Assembly: GCA_902168085.1 (NCBI GenBank)
Contig: CABHOP010000022.1
Location: 62,001-126,000, forward strand
Direction: 5' to 3'
Source of the DNA: an uncultured Bacteroides sp.
Lineage (GTDB): Bacteria > Bacteroidota > Bacteroidia > Chitinophagales > Chitinophagaceae
Length of the DNA stretch: 64,000 nt
Every line of letters starts with the position of its first letter. Position 1 is the stretch's first letter. This document shows, one piece after another, positions 37,539-46,646 of the stretch. The notes under the pieces were generated by a model that was not told the origin of the DNA, did not search any database, and was given only the letters and a program-made list of their open reading frames with translations. The translations under genes were made by a program, and so were the position numbers.

Positions 37539-37662
37539 ATTATTGTTTTTGTGTTTAAAATTACCCGCTCGATATGCGGGAGCTACTGATATTGATTAGA
37601 TGTGCATATGACATTTATCACTTGCGTATATCATTCAGCCAAACTCCAAAACGTTCCCAATA

Positions 37663-37869
37663 TCATAGCACCAACATCCAGAGAGATACTTTGGGTACGG
37701 GTGTTTCTGCCGGCGCTTGCCGTTCCGGTTTTTCCGGAGGAATTATTTCCGGTTTGTCAGGCGGCAAAGGCGGTGCATCGGGCGTCTGCTTTCCCGGTAT
37801 TTCTGCCGGCCGTTCCGGGATGGGATGTTCAAGAGGTTTTTTCTCTCCCTGATATTTATTGTGATTCAT
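37663..37869 (-). CDS. Small proline-rich hypothetical protein
   Basis: A 68-residue protein from the ATG at 37869 (MNHNKYQGEKKPLEHPIPER). It is dominated by proline and glutamate repeats such as PPDKPEIIPPEKPERQAPAE and ends in a short hydrophobic VSLWMLVL. Proline-rich small proteins of this style are frequent in Bacteroidota, and their function is unknown. The plus-strand ORFs over the same bases are its shadows. Confidence 0.6.
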   Translation of the reverse strand: MNHNKYQGEKKPLEHPIPERPAEIPGKQTPDAPPLPPDKPEIIPPEKPERQAPAETPVPKVSLWMLVL

Positions 37870-37931
37870 AACATAAAATTTAATCGATTGCATACTTTGC
37901 TATCGCCGGGTTTAATATCTATCGCATAAAA

Positions 37932-39068
37932 TTAATACCTTGTTATAAGCACCATGCGCTGATAAGAGCTTAGCTTACCATTTTCTACAATAATGACTTC
38001 TCCATTTTTATTGAGAACCATCTGCATTAAGTCATCTGTTGCATCAGGTAATATACGGTGGGGTGTTGCAGGCGGTATCAAATGAAGATGAACATCATCG
38101 TCGTGATTTAAAAAACCCGGATGCACGTAGTCTTTTTCGATAAACAGTTGATAGGCGCGTCCTTCCATAGCCGCTTTCCAGGCGATGTCCAATCCGGTTA
38201 TCAGCCTACCCTTTCCAAATTCTTCCAATTCAGCGATGGTTTTATCTTTCTGCCGGTCTTTAAATTCCTTCACAGCATTCCATGCCGCCAGAGCTAGTTC
38301 ATGTATTGGCATATGCGTATAGTTTCCTTTCACAGCTCCTATAATACTGCTACTGTGCCGGGTATGTTTTTTGAAGCTTGAAACATCACTTTCAACACCA
38401 CAGACTACAACCTTTGTTTCGGGGGGCAGGTAATCGCTAAGCGTCTTATCCACTTCTTTTAGAAACTGCACATAGCGTATTTGCTCCATGCGAGACTTAT
38501 CCTGTTCAAACTCCTTAACAAAAGCTTCCCCAACATAGGAAGACCCTCTTGATGGCCTATTGTATTCATAATCATCTGCATGCCTAAATGGAAATTTGTC
38601 GTCATGCACTTCTGTTAGTGCTGCAAGTTTCCCATTAAAAAGCCTAACCTCCTTTTCCGTCAAATGCAAAACCACGTATGGCGACGAGTAATACTGCTGA
38701 TAGAGTATATCCCGGATTTCAAATGTGTTGGAAATCGTAACATTTTCTCTAACCGGAAAGAAAAACAAAACCGCTTTTTTGACCTGCCGGGACACAAAAA
38801 GCCCTATGCCTTTGGCGTGAATACCGGTATTTACAGACTCGATTAATTCTTCCAGAGACAGCAGCAATGTATTGGCTATCTGCTCACCATAATTTTTCAT
38901 TACATATTCCCTGACAGCTACTAACATTTTTTGAAGCACTATGCGATGCTCCTTTCCCGTAGGGGTATGTTCAGATAAAGGCACAGTAATAGAAATGCAT
39001 ACTTCGTCGCTCGTATTTTGTATTAAGAAAAACTCTTCAACAGAGAGATGTTCATCTATTTTAGGCAT
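37932..39068 (-). CDS. Bacterial eRF1-like protein (baeRF family 3), putative ribosome hibernation factor
   Basis: A 378-residue protein related to archaeo-eukaryotic release factor 1. It has an N-terminal helical/strand domain, a middle RNase-H-like domain (TKVVVCGVESDVSSFKKHT), and a C-terminal L7Ae-like domain (GRLITGLDIAWKAAMEGRAY). ENGKLSSYQRMVLITRY ends the protein. Members of this family, known in NCBI as the AOC03_06830-type hibernation factor, are thought to silence ribosomes in stress. The family name is recalled and was not tested. It lies among hsp20, ppsA and kinase genes, which fits a growth-arrest role. Confidence 0.8.
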   Translation of the reverse strand: MPKIDEHLSVEEFFLIQNTSDEVCISITVPLSEHTPTGKEHRIVLQKMLVAVREYVMKNYGEQIANTLLLSLEELIESVNTGIHAKGIGLFVSRQVKKAVLFFFPVRENVTISNTFEIRDILYQQYYSSPYVVLHLTEKEVRLFNGKLAALTEVHDDKFPFRHADDYEYNRPSRGSSYVGEAFVKEFEQDKSRMEQIRYVQFLKEVDKTLSDYLPPETKVVVCGVESDVSSFKKHTRHSSSIIGAVKGNYTHMPIHELALAAWNAVKEFKDRQKDKTIAELEEFGKGRLITGLDIAWKAAMEGRAYQLFIEKDYVHPGFLNHDDDVHLHLIPPATPHRILPDATDDLMQMVLNKNGEVIIVENGKLSSYQRMVLITRY

Positions 39069-39400
39069 AAGAGATAATTTATAAAGTACATTGGTTGAAA
39101 ATTGTGCATGAGGTTAACATAGGGCCTGCTATATGCAGCTGTTCATTTATCCTTATTATATGCCGATTAGCAGGTCGTCCTCAACTTCTGCAACATCTGG
39201 CGTAGACTTTTCATCACTTTGTTTTTTTAGGGTGAATAATTTACTTATGTAAACCTAAGCGAGCATAACACCAGCAACTATGACGCGGATCAGAGTGATG
39301 ACTGATACTAAATGGATAAACATCTGATGCACCTCATCAATATGCGATGGTTCGGATAATAAGTTTGCTTTTCTGCAATGCACCTAAAAGCAATTAAAAA
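39069..39400. other. Non-coding divergent intergenic region
   Basis: About 330 bases between two divergent genes. A TAAGTTTG promoter-like element lies at 39360-39367, 34 bases before the 39401 start, but no matching upstream TTG was found. A single GTTAAC at 39113 is not in the offset seen at the operator family. Nothing else was recognised. Confidence 0.4.
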
Positions 39401-40580
39401 ATGAGAATACTCCTTTACTTCCTGATTTTACTAACACCTGTAACAGGTTATGCACAAAAAACGGAAAACGGCAATGAAATAGAGATCACCCAACCCGTTA
39501 ATGAAGACTTGTATATCACAGGTGGCACTATTACTGTGAGTGCACCTGTATATGGAGATATTGTTATAGGTGCAGGCACCATTGTTATTAATGACACTGT
39601 TAGCGGAGATGTGATTGTTGGTGGTGGCAAAATAACCCTTAATGGATATATAGGTGATGATTTGCGCGCTATAGCAGGGGAAGCATATTTAAACGGAACT
39701 GTACAGGGCGATGTAGTTTTAACTGCCGGAACATTTACAACAACCAAAAAATCGCTTATCTACGGTAATATGCTGGTTGGCGCGGGAACGGCTACTATAA
39801 ACGGTGCTATAGACGGCCACTTGAAATGCAGAGGTAGCGAAATTAAACTTAATGGGGAAGTAAGCAAAGATGCTGATTGCAGGGGTGAGTCATTATCAAT
39901 TAATGGCGTGGTAAGGGGTAAATCAATACTTGCCGGCAGCCAGATACATGTTGGAGAGCAAGCTGAATTTTATCAAGATGTATCCTTCTGGCAAAGGAAC
40001 CCGTCTTTGGATTTTAACCGGGGCAATGAAGCATGGCGAGGCTATTTATGATCGCACCCTTCAAATTAATGATAGAAAATGGCAATACCTGGGATTTGCC
40101 TCGATATTGTTTCTGATCTGGTATTTATCTGCTGCTTTTATCACGATATTAATCATTCAATATCTTTTTGGAAAAACTATGAGCCGTGCTGCTGATGAAG
40201 CTTTTCTGCATACAATGCGATCAATGTCATATGGTTTTTTGTTCTTGATAGGAATACCGGTTGCTGCTTTTGTACTGACGATTACCGTAATTGGCATTCC
40301 AGTGGGTATCCTGTTAGTGTTGGGTTATTTTGCTATCCTGGTGTTGGCTAATGTTATTACCTCCGTTGTTGTGGCAAACTGGATCAATCGCAGAGGCAAC
40401 TTTAACTGGGGCACCGGAATGCTCGCCTTAATAGGATTATTCGCATTTATCCTGATTAAATTTATTAGCCTGATACCGGTTTTTGGTTGGTTTATCTTGC
40501 TGGTCATTTGTGCGCTGGCATTTGGCGGTATCCTGACAGACATTTATCAAAGGCGAAAAGTGAGGAGTGCCATTGTGTAG
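39401..40580 (+). pseudogene. Polymer-forming (bactofilin-like) exported protein with membrane C-terminus, frameshifted
   Basis: Two ORFs read as one 393-codon gene. The first (39401-40051) has a signal peptide and a repetitive beta-helix region with alternating V-x-G-D-x-x-x-G patterns (GDIVIGAGTIVINDTVSGDV), as in polymer-forming cytoskeletal proteins. The second frame carries YDRTLQINDRKWQYLGFASI and five hydrophobic helices. The natural junction is near NRG/AMKHGEAIYD at about 40017-40025, where GGGG in place of GGG would cause the shift. The track start at 39930 is internal. Whether the break is biological or a base-calling error is open. Confidence 0.8.
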
Positions 40581-40596
40581 AACAAAGTGCAACACA

Positions 40597-42087
40597 CTAC
40601 ATTGCCGCAATGGGACTATTCGGCAGATGAACGTAGAAGGTAGTACCATCTTGCGGGTTGCTGCTGAAGTGAATGGTACCATTCAGAAGCTCTATATAAC
40701 GCTGCACAATATTGAGCCCTAGCCCGGTACCTTTTACACTACCAACATTAGACGCCCGAAAGTACTTACTAAAAAGAGAGTGCTGTTCTGCTTCCGGTAT
40801 ACCGACCCCTTGGTCAGCAACGGATATATATATATTCTGATCGTCAACACGAATCTGAACTCTAATATCCTCATCCGAATATTTAATTGCATTACTCAAT
40901 AAGTTGAGCATTACATTATGAATCATTTTTTCGTCACTATAAATGCTATGGAAGCCGATATAATCATACAATATACTCTGAGCTGGTTTTAGCATTGGTT
41001 GTAACTCCTCAATTGTTTCTTCCAGGCACGTATCGAGCCTAAAGACTGCTTTCTCAATTTGAATATTACCTTGCTCAAGCTTATCAAGGGAAAGAAAATC
41101 GTTGAGTATATTGATCATATGCTTGATAGAGCCCTTTATACGTACCACATGCTTTTCCACCTTAACGGTATCGTTCATTGCCAGATATTGCTCCATAAGC
41201 CCCAGGGATGATAGCATGGTACTGAGCGGGGTACGGAATTCATGAGAAGCAATAGAAACGAAACGCGACTTTTGGATATTCTGTTCTTTTTCACGTTCTA
41301 AAACAGCAGATAGTTCTGCAGTGCGTTCTACAACCTTTCCTTCAAGCTCCTGATATACGAGCACCTGCTCATTTACATCTATACAAGTACCTGCATAGCC
41401 TATACATGTTTGGTCTGAATTATATAGAGGTATTCCTGCGTGAGACACCCACCGGTAAGCACCATCACAATGCAACAAACGATATTCAGTCCGAAATTCG
41501 ACTCTGCGATTAAAAGCATCATCATAATGCAATAGCACCCTATTTCGGTCTTCTTCAAATACGCTGTCAAGCCAGCCCAACCCTAATTCCTGTTGTAAAC
41601 TCCGCCCGCAGAATTTAAGCCATGTGTTATTAACATAATTAAGCCCCTTGTTAATACTGCTGCTCCATATCATCACAGGCGCATTATTTGCAATATTGTG
41701 AAACCATTTTTCGCTGGCTTCAACAATTTCGTGTGCTTTTTTATTATCGGTGATATCTGTATAAAAGATTGAAATACCGGAACCATGAGGATATGCGCGC
41801 ACTTCGAGCCAAGTTTTTGAAGCTGCATGAAATGCCTCAAAAGAAACCTGCCTGCGGCTATTCATTACACCACGGTAATTTTTTTCAAATATTGTTCCGA
41901 TTGTTTCGGGAAAAACATCCCAAATGCTGTTACCGATAAGTTCCGCCTCCTCTTTATCCATCAAGAAGAGCGCACGGTCATTCACAAAGCGAAAGCACCA
42001 TTCCTTATCTAATGATACAAATGCATCCGAAATCTCCTGCAGTATCATTTCGACAGATAACAATTCCTCTGACTCAGTATATTTCAT
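40597..42087 (-). CDS. PAS-domain sensor histidine kinase
   Basis: A 496-residue soluble kinase. Two PAS domains (about 12-115 and 125-240) precede a coiled-coil, then a HisKA domain with His282 (SIASHEFRTPL). A complete HATPase follows, with NAIKYSDEDI, DQGVGIP and GTGLGLNIVQRYIELLNG boxes. No membrane segments are present, so the PAS domains sense an internal signal. It is convergent with the bactofilin-like gene and divergent from hsp20. Its closest relative in the window by HisKA sequence is the receiver-kinase at 52032-53186. Confidence 0.93.
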   Translation of the reverse strand: MKYTESEELLSVEMILQEISDAFVSLDKEWCFRFVNDRALFLMDKEEAELIGNSIWDVFPETIGTIFEKNYRGVMNSRRQVSFEAFHAASKTWLEVRAYPHGSGISIFYTDITDNKKAHEIVEASEKWFHNIANNAPVMIWSSSINKGLNYVNNTWLKFCGRSLQQELGLGWLDSVFEEDRNRVLLHYDDAFNRRVEFRTEYRLLHCDGAYRWVSHAGIPLYNSDQTCIGYAGTCIDVNEQVLVYQELEGKVVERTAELSAVLEREKEQNIQKSRFVSIASHEFRTPLSTMLSSLGLMEQYLAMNDTVKVEKHVVRIKGSIKHMINILNDFLSLDKLEQGNIQIEKAVFRLDTCLEETIEELQPMLKPAQSILYDYIGFHSIYSDEKMIHNVMLNLLSNAIKYSDEDIRVQIRVDDQNIYISVADQGVGIPEAEQHSLFSKYFRASNVGSVKGTGLGLNIVQRYIELLNGTIHFSSNPQDGTTFYVHLPNSPIAAM

Positions 42088-42337
42088 AGCATAGAGTTTA
42101 GTGGCTTCGCACTATCGGCACCGTTTCAGGACAACTTAACACCATTCGAATATACATGTTTTTCTATATACGTAACATACTAATTATTTATAAATAGTAT
42201 TGTCAATTAATATACTACGGGGTTATGAAGGGCTTCGGCTTTAAAACTTTTCAAGCACATAAATAACCTCATACTAATAAGTTTTCTGTGCCTGAAAAAA
42301 CGATAGCGTAGTGCACTAATCAAAGTCAGAATGCCGG

Positions 42338-42386
42338 TTGATCTAAATCATACAGATGCCCCTGAGTTGTAGATAGTTTTGTTTTA
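42338..42386 (+). promoter_or_regulatory. FNR-type box and promoter of hsp20
   Basis: TTGATCTAAATCAT at 42338-42351 matches the FNR/DNR consensus TTGAT-N4-ATCAA at 9 of 10 positions. A promoter element TAGTTTTG (TAnnTTTG) lies at 42374-42381, its G 36.5 bases from the box centre. A start at A42386 puts the box at -41.5, the classic class II activator position. Confidence 0.75.
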
Positions 42387-42422
42387 TTCAAAAATATTTT
42401 TCTAACAAAAAATACATTTTTT

Positions 42423-42875
42423 ATGTCTTCAAAATCATTAGCAACTCAGCGTTTGTTTCCAACACGTTTTGGCGATTTCTTCAAGCCATGGGAAGAATGG
42501 TTCAATAACGGACGTTCTCTTTTCGATGGCGAATGGCCTTCAATGAATATGCCGGCTGTGAATATTTCTGAAAATAAAGACAGCTACCATCTTTCCCTTG
42601 CTGCGCAGGGATTAAAAAAAGACGACTTCAATGTAGATTTGGATGGTGATGTACTGACAATTAGCGCACAGAAAGAAGAAAACAAAGAAGAAAAAGACGA
42701 GAAGTACACGAAAAAAGAATACAACTACTCTTCTTTCTCCAGATCTTTTACTTTGCCCGCAGAGGTAATGAAAGATAAAATAGATGCCAGTTATAAGGAC
42801 GGGGTACTGAAACTGAAGCTTCCTAAAACAGAAGCGGCCCAAAAAAATTCAACAAAAAAAATATCAGTAGAATAG
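42423..42875 (+). CDS. Small heat-shock protein Hsp20
   Basis: An alpha-crystallin-type holdase of 150 residues. The N-terminal arm FPTRFGDFFKPWEEWF is followed by the crystallin domain (MPAVNISENKDSYHLSLAAQ, then the G-x-L box as DGVLKLKLPK). A lysine- and glutamate-rich loop EENKEEKDEKYTKKEY is present. The upstream region has an FNR-type site at -41.5, so expression is predicted to respond to low oxygen or redox signals and not only heat. A hairpin (ACGAAGA/TCTTCGT, 42886-42918) follows the stop. Confidence 0.94.
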   Translation: MSSKSLATQRLFPTRFGDFFKPWEEWFNNGRSLFDGEWPSMNMPAVNISENKDSYHLSLAAQGLKKDDFNVDLDGDVLTISAQKEENKEEKDEKYTKKEYNYSSFSRSFTLPAEVMKDKIDASYKDGVLKLKLPKTEAAQKNSTKKISVE

Positions 42876-43083
42876 ATTGTTGGATACGAAGAGCTGCTAA
42901 TTGTGGTAGCTTCTTCGTAATGTAGCCCCCAAAAAACCGGGCCCTGATTTAAATAAATGCCAGACTAAAAAAACCAATCAGGCCGGTACAAAGTTTGAAG
43001 TGATGTTGCGTAGTGCTGAGTAATATCCGCTTACCGCAAAACAATGTTTGAGTACTCTATAGGTACGTTAAAATCTCTTTCTC

Positions 43084-45501
43084 ATGTCAAAGTACATACT
43101 TTCTTTTAAGGATATCTCGATTAATAATTTAGCCGAAGTTGGAGGCAAGAATGCATCTCTTGGGGAAATGACCAGAAAGCTGGCTGCTGCCGGCATAAGC
43201 ATTCCCAATGGATTTGCAATCACAGCTGTGGTTTATAAACAATTTCTGGTAGAAAATAAGTTAGAGATTCGCCTAAAAGAAGCGCTGGCTGCACTTGACA
43301 AAACCAATCTCAGCAATCTGGCTGAAATAGGGCTTACCTGCAGGCAATTGATAAAAAATGCGACTTTCCCGGGTTATCTTCAAAAAGAAATAGAAGACGC
43401 TTACCGCAGCCTGGGCAACCAAAATGTTGCAGTAAGAAGCAGCGCCACTGCGGAAGACCTACCGAGCGCAAGCTTTGCGGGGCAACACGATTCTTTTCTA
43501 AACATCAGCGGAGAACAACAGTTGCTGGAGGCCGTTCAGCAATGTTATGTTTCCTTGTTTAATGATAGGGCTATCAAATACCGGGAAGATAACGGCTTTG
43601 ACCATATGAATGTATTCCTTTCTGTAGGTGTGCAATGGATGGTACGTGCGGATAAAGGAGCTGCAGGTGTAGCATTTACCATAGACCCTGAGTATGGCAA
43701 TAAAAACCTGATATATATAACAGGTGCCTGGGGGCTTGGGGAAGCTGTAGTTCAAGGAGCTGTTACCCCGGATGAGTACTATATATTCAAACCGGCCTTG
43801 AGTGCCGGAAAGAAAAGTTTGATATATCGCCATGCCGGAGACAAAAAAGACATGATGATTTTTAATGCGGCCGGAACATTACCACCAGTAGTCCTTGTAT
43901 CTACTCCGCAGGCGCTCAGGAAGCGTTATGTTCTTGACGAGGATGAAGTAACCAAACTTGCGGAATGGTGTAACAAAATTGAGCAGCACTACCAGATGCC
44001 CATGGACATTGAATGGGCGAAGGATGGAATAACAGGTGATATATATATCCTCCAGGCAAGGCCAGAGACTGTTCAGAGCAAAGAACCATCGCTCAGGATG
44101 AAACAATATATCATAAATGCCCACCCCACCTCAATTTGCTCAGGCAAAGCAGTTGGAAGGTCTATTGTAAGTGGTAGAGTCTGTATCGTTCAATCGCTTG
44201 CAGATGCGCCCAAAGTTCAGCCCGGCGATATTATTGTAGCAGATATTACTAGTCCTGACTGGAACGCATTATTAAAAAAAGCAGTAAGCATCGTTACCAA
44301 TAAAGGGGGCCGTACAAGTCACGCCTCTATTGTAGCTCGTGAACTTGGCATACCTGCTGTTGTCGGTACAATAGATGCTACTGCAAAGTTGCACGATGGC
44401 CAGCAAATTACCGTTTCCTGTGCTGAAGGAGATACCGGATATGTTTATGATGGCCGGATTAGCTGGGAAACACGCGAAACGGCGACAAAAGACCTGATCA
44501 GAACCAAGACAAAGCATATGATGATACTTTCTGACCCTGATAAAGCGATCAGCCTATCCGTTTATCCCAGCGATGGTGTGGGTTTGCTAAGAATAGAATT
44601 CATTATCAGCAACCATGTGCAAGTTCATCCTATGGCAATCGTCCACTTCGATAATATGGCAGAAACACCGGATAAGAAAACCATTGCCACCCTTTGCAGC
44701 GACTATAAAAACAAGAGCGAGTACTTCATATCTAAGCTTTCCGAAGGCATTGCGATGGTTGCAGCAGCATTTTATCCCAGAGAAGTAATTGTCAGGACTA
44801 GTGATTTTAAAACAAACGAATACGCGCAATTGCTTGGTGGTAAATATTTTGAACCACAGGAGGAAAACCCCATGCTGGGATTTAGAGGAGCCAGCCGTTA
44901 TTATAATCCCCGTTACAAAGAGGGATTTGGACTAGAATGTGCCGCTATAAAAGAAGTGCGCGATACAATGGGGCTGACCAATGTTAAAATAATGATTCCT
45001 TTTTGCCGGACGGTAGAAGAGGGAGAGCGAGTATTGAGCGTACTTCAGGAATATGGCCTTGAACGGGGGAAAAATGGGCTTGAAGTATATATCATGGCTG
45101 AGATTCCGAGTAATGTTATCCTTGCAGACAAGTTTGCCAAGTTATTTGACGGTTTCTCAATTGGCTCCAATGATTTGACACAACTAACCTTAGGCCTTGA
45201 CAGAGATTCGGCTATTGTGAGTGATCTTTTTGATGAAAACAATGATGCAGTGAAAACCCTGCTGTCCCAGGTTATTGATGCAGCTAAAAGAAATGGCAGA
45301 AAAATAGGACTTTGCGGACAAGCCCCGAGCGATTTCCCTGATTTTTCCCGCTTTCTGGTTCAGCAAGGCATTGACTCCATTTCTTTTAACCCGGATGCAT
45401 TGATCAGCGGAATTGAAAACATACTAACTACCGAACAAAGCGCCAGTAAACCGGCAAAAGCATATCCGATACTTTTCCCGGAGGCAGCACCCAATAAATA
45501 A
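43084..45501 (+). CDS. ppsA: Phosphoenolpyruvate synthase
   Basis: Converts pyruvate and ATP to PEP, AMP and phosphate. The ATP-grasp domain begins VGGKNASLGEMTRKL and has SSATAEDLPSASFAGQHD. The phospho-histidine domain is intact (GGRTSHASIVARELGIPAVV). The C-terminal PEP/pyruvate barrel has FSIGSNDLTQLTLGLDRD and LCGQAPSD. The length of 805 residues is normal. No FNR-type box was seen in the 200 bases upstream. Its place next to hsp20 suggests a shared starvation or anaerobic response; in the pyruvate-forming direction it could also save ATP. Confidence 0.95.
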   Translation: MSKYILSFKDISINNLAEVGGKNASLGEMTRKLAAAGISIPNGFAITAVVYKQFLVENKLEIRLKEALAALDKTNLSNLAEIGLTCRQLIKNATFPGYLQKEIEDAYRSLGNQNVAVRSSATAEDLPSASFAGQHDSFLNISGEQQLLEAVQQCYVSLFNDRAIKYREDNGFDHMNVFLSVGVQWMVRADKGAAGVAFTIDPEYGNKNLIYITGAWGLGEAVVQGAVTPDEYYIFKPALSAGKKSLIYRHAGDKKDMMIFNAAGTLPPVVLVSTPQALRKRYVLDEDEVTKLAEWCNKIEQHYQMPMDIEWAKDGITGDIYILQARPETVQSKEPSLRMKQYIINAHPTSICSGKAVGRSIVSGRVCIVQSLADAPKVQPGDIIVADITSPDWNALLKKAVSIVTNKGGRTSHASIVARELGIPAVVGTIDATAKLHDGQQITVSCAEGDTGYVYDGRISWETRETATKDLIRTKTKHMMILSDPDKAISLSVYPSDGVGLLRIEFIISNHVQVHPMAIVHFDNMAETPDKKTIATLCSDYKNKSEYFISKLSEGIAMVAAAFYPREVIVRTSDFKTNEYAQLLGGKYFEPQEENPMLGFRGASRYYNPRYKEGFGLECAAIKEVRDTMGLTNVKIMIPFCRTVEEGERVLSVLQEYGLERGKNGLEVYIMAEIPSNVILADKFAKLFDGFSIGSNDLTQLTLGLDRDSAIVSDLFDENNDAVKTLLSQVIDAAKRNGRKIGLCGQAPSDFPDFSRFLVQQGIDSISFNPDALISGIENILTTEQSASKPAKAYPILFPEAAPNK

Positions 45502-45554
45502 CAATACAAGCAAAATTGTACAGTTGGTTTATTATGTGGAGCAAGCGGTTATAG

Positions 45555-45881
45555 ATTTTTATATCCAGGCCGGAACCAACCGTGAACAACCTAACGCCCG
45601 CAATAAACACCTGCCACATGCAATTGTAAAGAGTACTACTACCCTATCTCCTTTCTTTACCTTTGTCACTTTCGGAGCCACTTCTTCTACGATGCCCATA
45701 TACTCATGACCTAGCACCTCATCACGCAATTGTGGCACAAAGCCATCATATATATGCAGGTCAGAGCCGCAAATAGCCGTTGTTGATACTTTCAGTACGA
45801 TATCTTCCGGATGCTCAATACGCGGCAGGGTGCATTATCTTCTACACTGATATCAGCTATCTTGTGAAATACTGCTGCTAT
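45555..45881 (-). pseudogene. N-terminal remnant of a zinc-dependent alcohol dehydrogenase
   Basis: On the minus strand the sequence IAAVFHKIADISVEDN (start codon decayed to ATA) is followed, after a frameshift near 45830, by LPRIEHPEDIVLKVSTTAIC and then GSDLHIYDGFVPQLRDEVLG and HEYMGIVEEV. This is the GroES-like N-terminus of the class with zinc-ligand motifs CGSD and GHE. The frame breaks down just after the IACGRC segment. About 110 of an expected 380 residues remain. The ORFs listed across this region are its fragments or shadows. Confidence 0.85.
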
Positions 45882-46122
45882 GATATCTATTAATGTCCAT
45901 GAAGGAATAAGGTTATTCTTTATCTGCTTTATAGTGGCGTTGTATCCGACTGATCCTTTTTGATATAAAACATGGCAGAAGCTATATGCCATCAAAGAAC
46001 CTAACACTATGTTTTAATATAGGAATAAAAAAGCAAACAATCAAATAGCTAAAGACTACCAATATTTTTAAAATCTTATTAGTTTAGACTAGAGAGCTTT
46101 TTAAGACATATAGGATAAGTAG

Positions 46123-46644
46123 ATGATATTGCGTGTTGCGATTTACATATTTTTATTGCTTGTCGCCGATACCTTCGTAACCAGCGCCAAACAGTTACCC
46201 AATCGAGGTGTTCACGCGAACATCATTTACCGTTTTACAAAATATGTAGACTGGCCTGACAACAAAAAGGCAGGAGAGTTCATTATCGGAATCGTAGGAG
46301 AATCTGATGTAAATGAACAACTCATCTTACTTACCCGCAACAAAAGGGTTGGTAATCAGCCTATTGTTATCAAAACTATCAGGTCAGAAAGTGCAATGGC
46401 AAATGTGCATCTGCTATTTATTGCCGAAGATGAAAGCAGCCACCTGAAGAGAATAGTGTCTGCTACAGAGGGAAAGCCTATTCTTTTAGTGACAGAAAAC
46501 TATGGATTAATCAGCCGCGGCTCATGTATTAACATGATAGTAGTCGGTGATCACCTTAAGCTCGAATTCAATAAAAGAAATATTGAAAAGCGAAACTTGA
46601 AAATTGCATCTGAGCTGTTAAGCCTGGGTACAGTAGTTAATTAA
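46123..46644 (+). CDS. YfiR family periplasmic protein (DUF4154)
   Basis: A 173-residue exported protein with an N-terminal signal (ILRVAIYIFLLLVADTFVTS) and the family hallmark ANIIYRFTKYVDWPDNKKAGEF. It then has IGIVGESDVNEQL, the LLFIAEDESSHLKRI segment and SCINMIVVGDHLKLEFNKRN. Such proteins are periplasmic and often modulate a partner signal protein, as YfiR does to a cyclase. Here the stop is two bases from the TonB receptor gene, which is followed by a kinase, so it probably feeds an envelope sensory pathway. Confidence 0.88.
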   Translation: MILRVAIYIFLLLVADTFVTSAKQLPNRGVHANIIYRFTKYVDWPDNKKAGEFIIGIVGESDVNEQLILLTRNKRVGNQPIVIKTIRSESAMANVHLLFIAEDESSHLKRIVSATEGKPILLVTENYGLISRGSCINMIVVGDHLKLEFNKRNIEKRNLKIASELLSLGTVVN

Positions 46645-46646
46645 TA

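Noticed and set aside
39108-39118. Another GTTAAC operator
   Set aside because: No promoter octamer lies 43 bp on in either direction, and there are no companion repeats at 11 or 22 bp.
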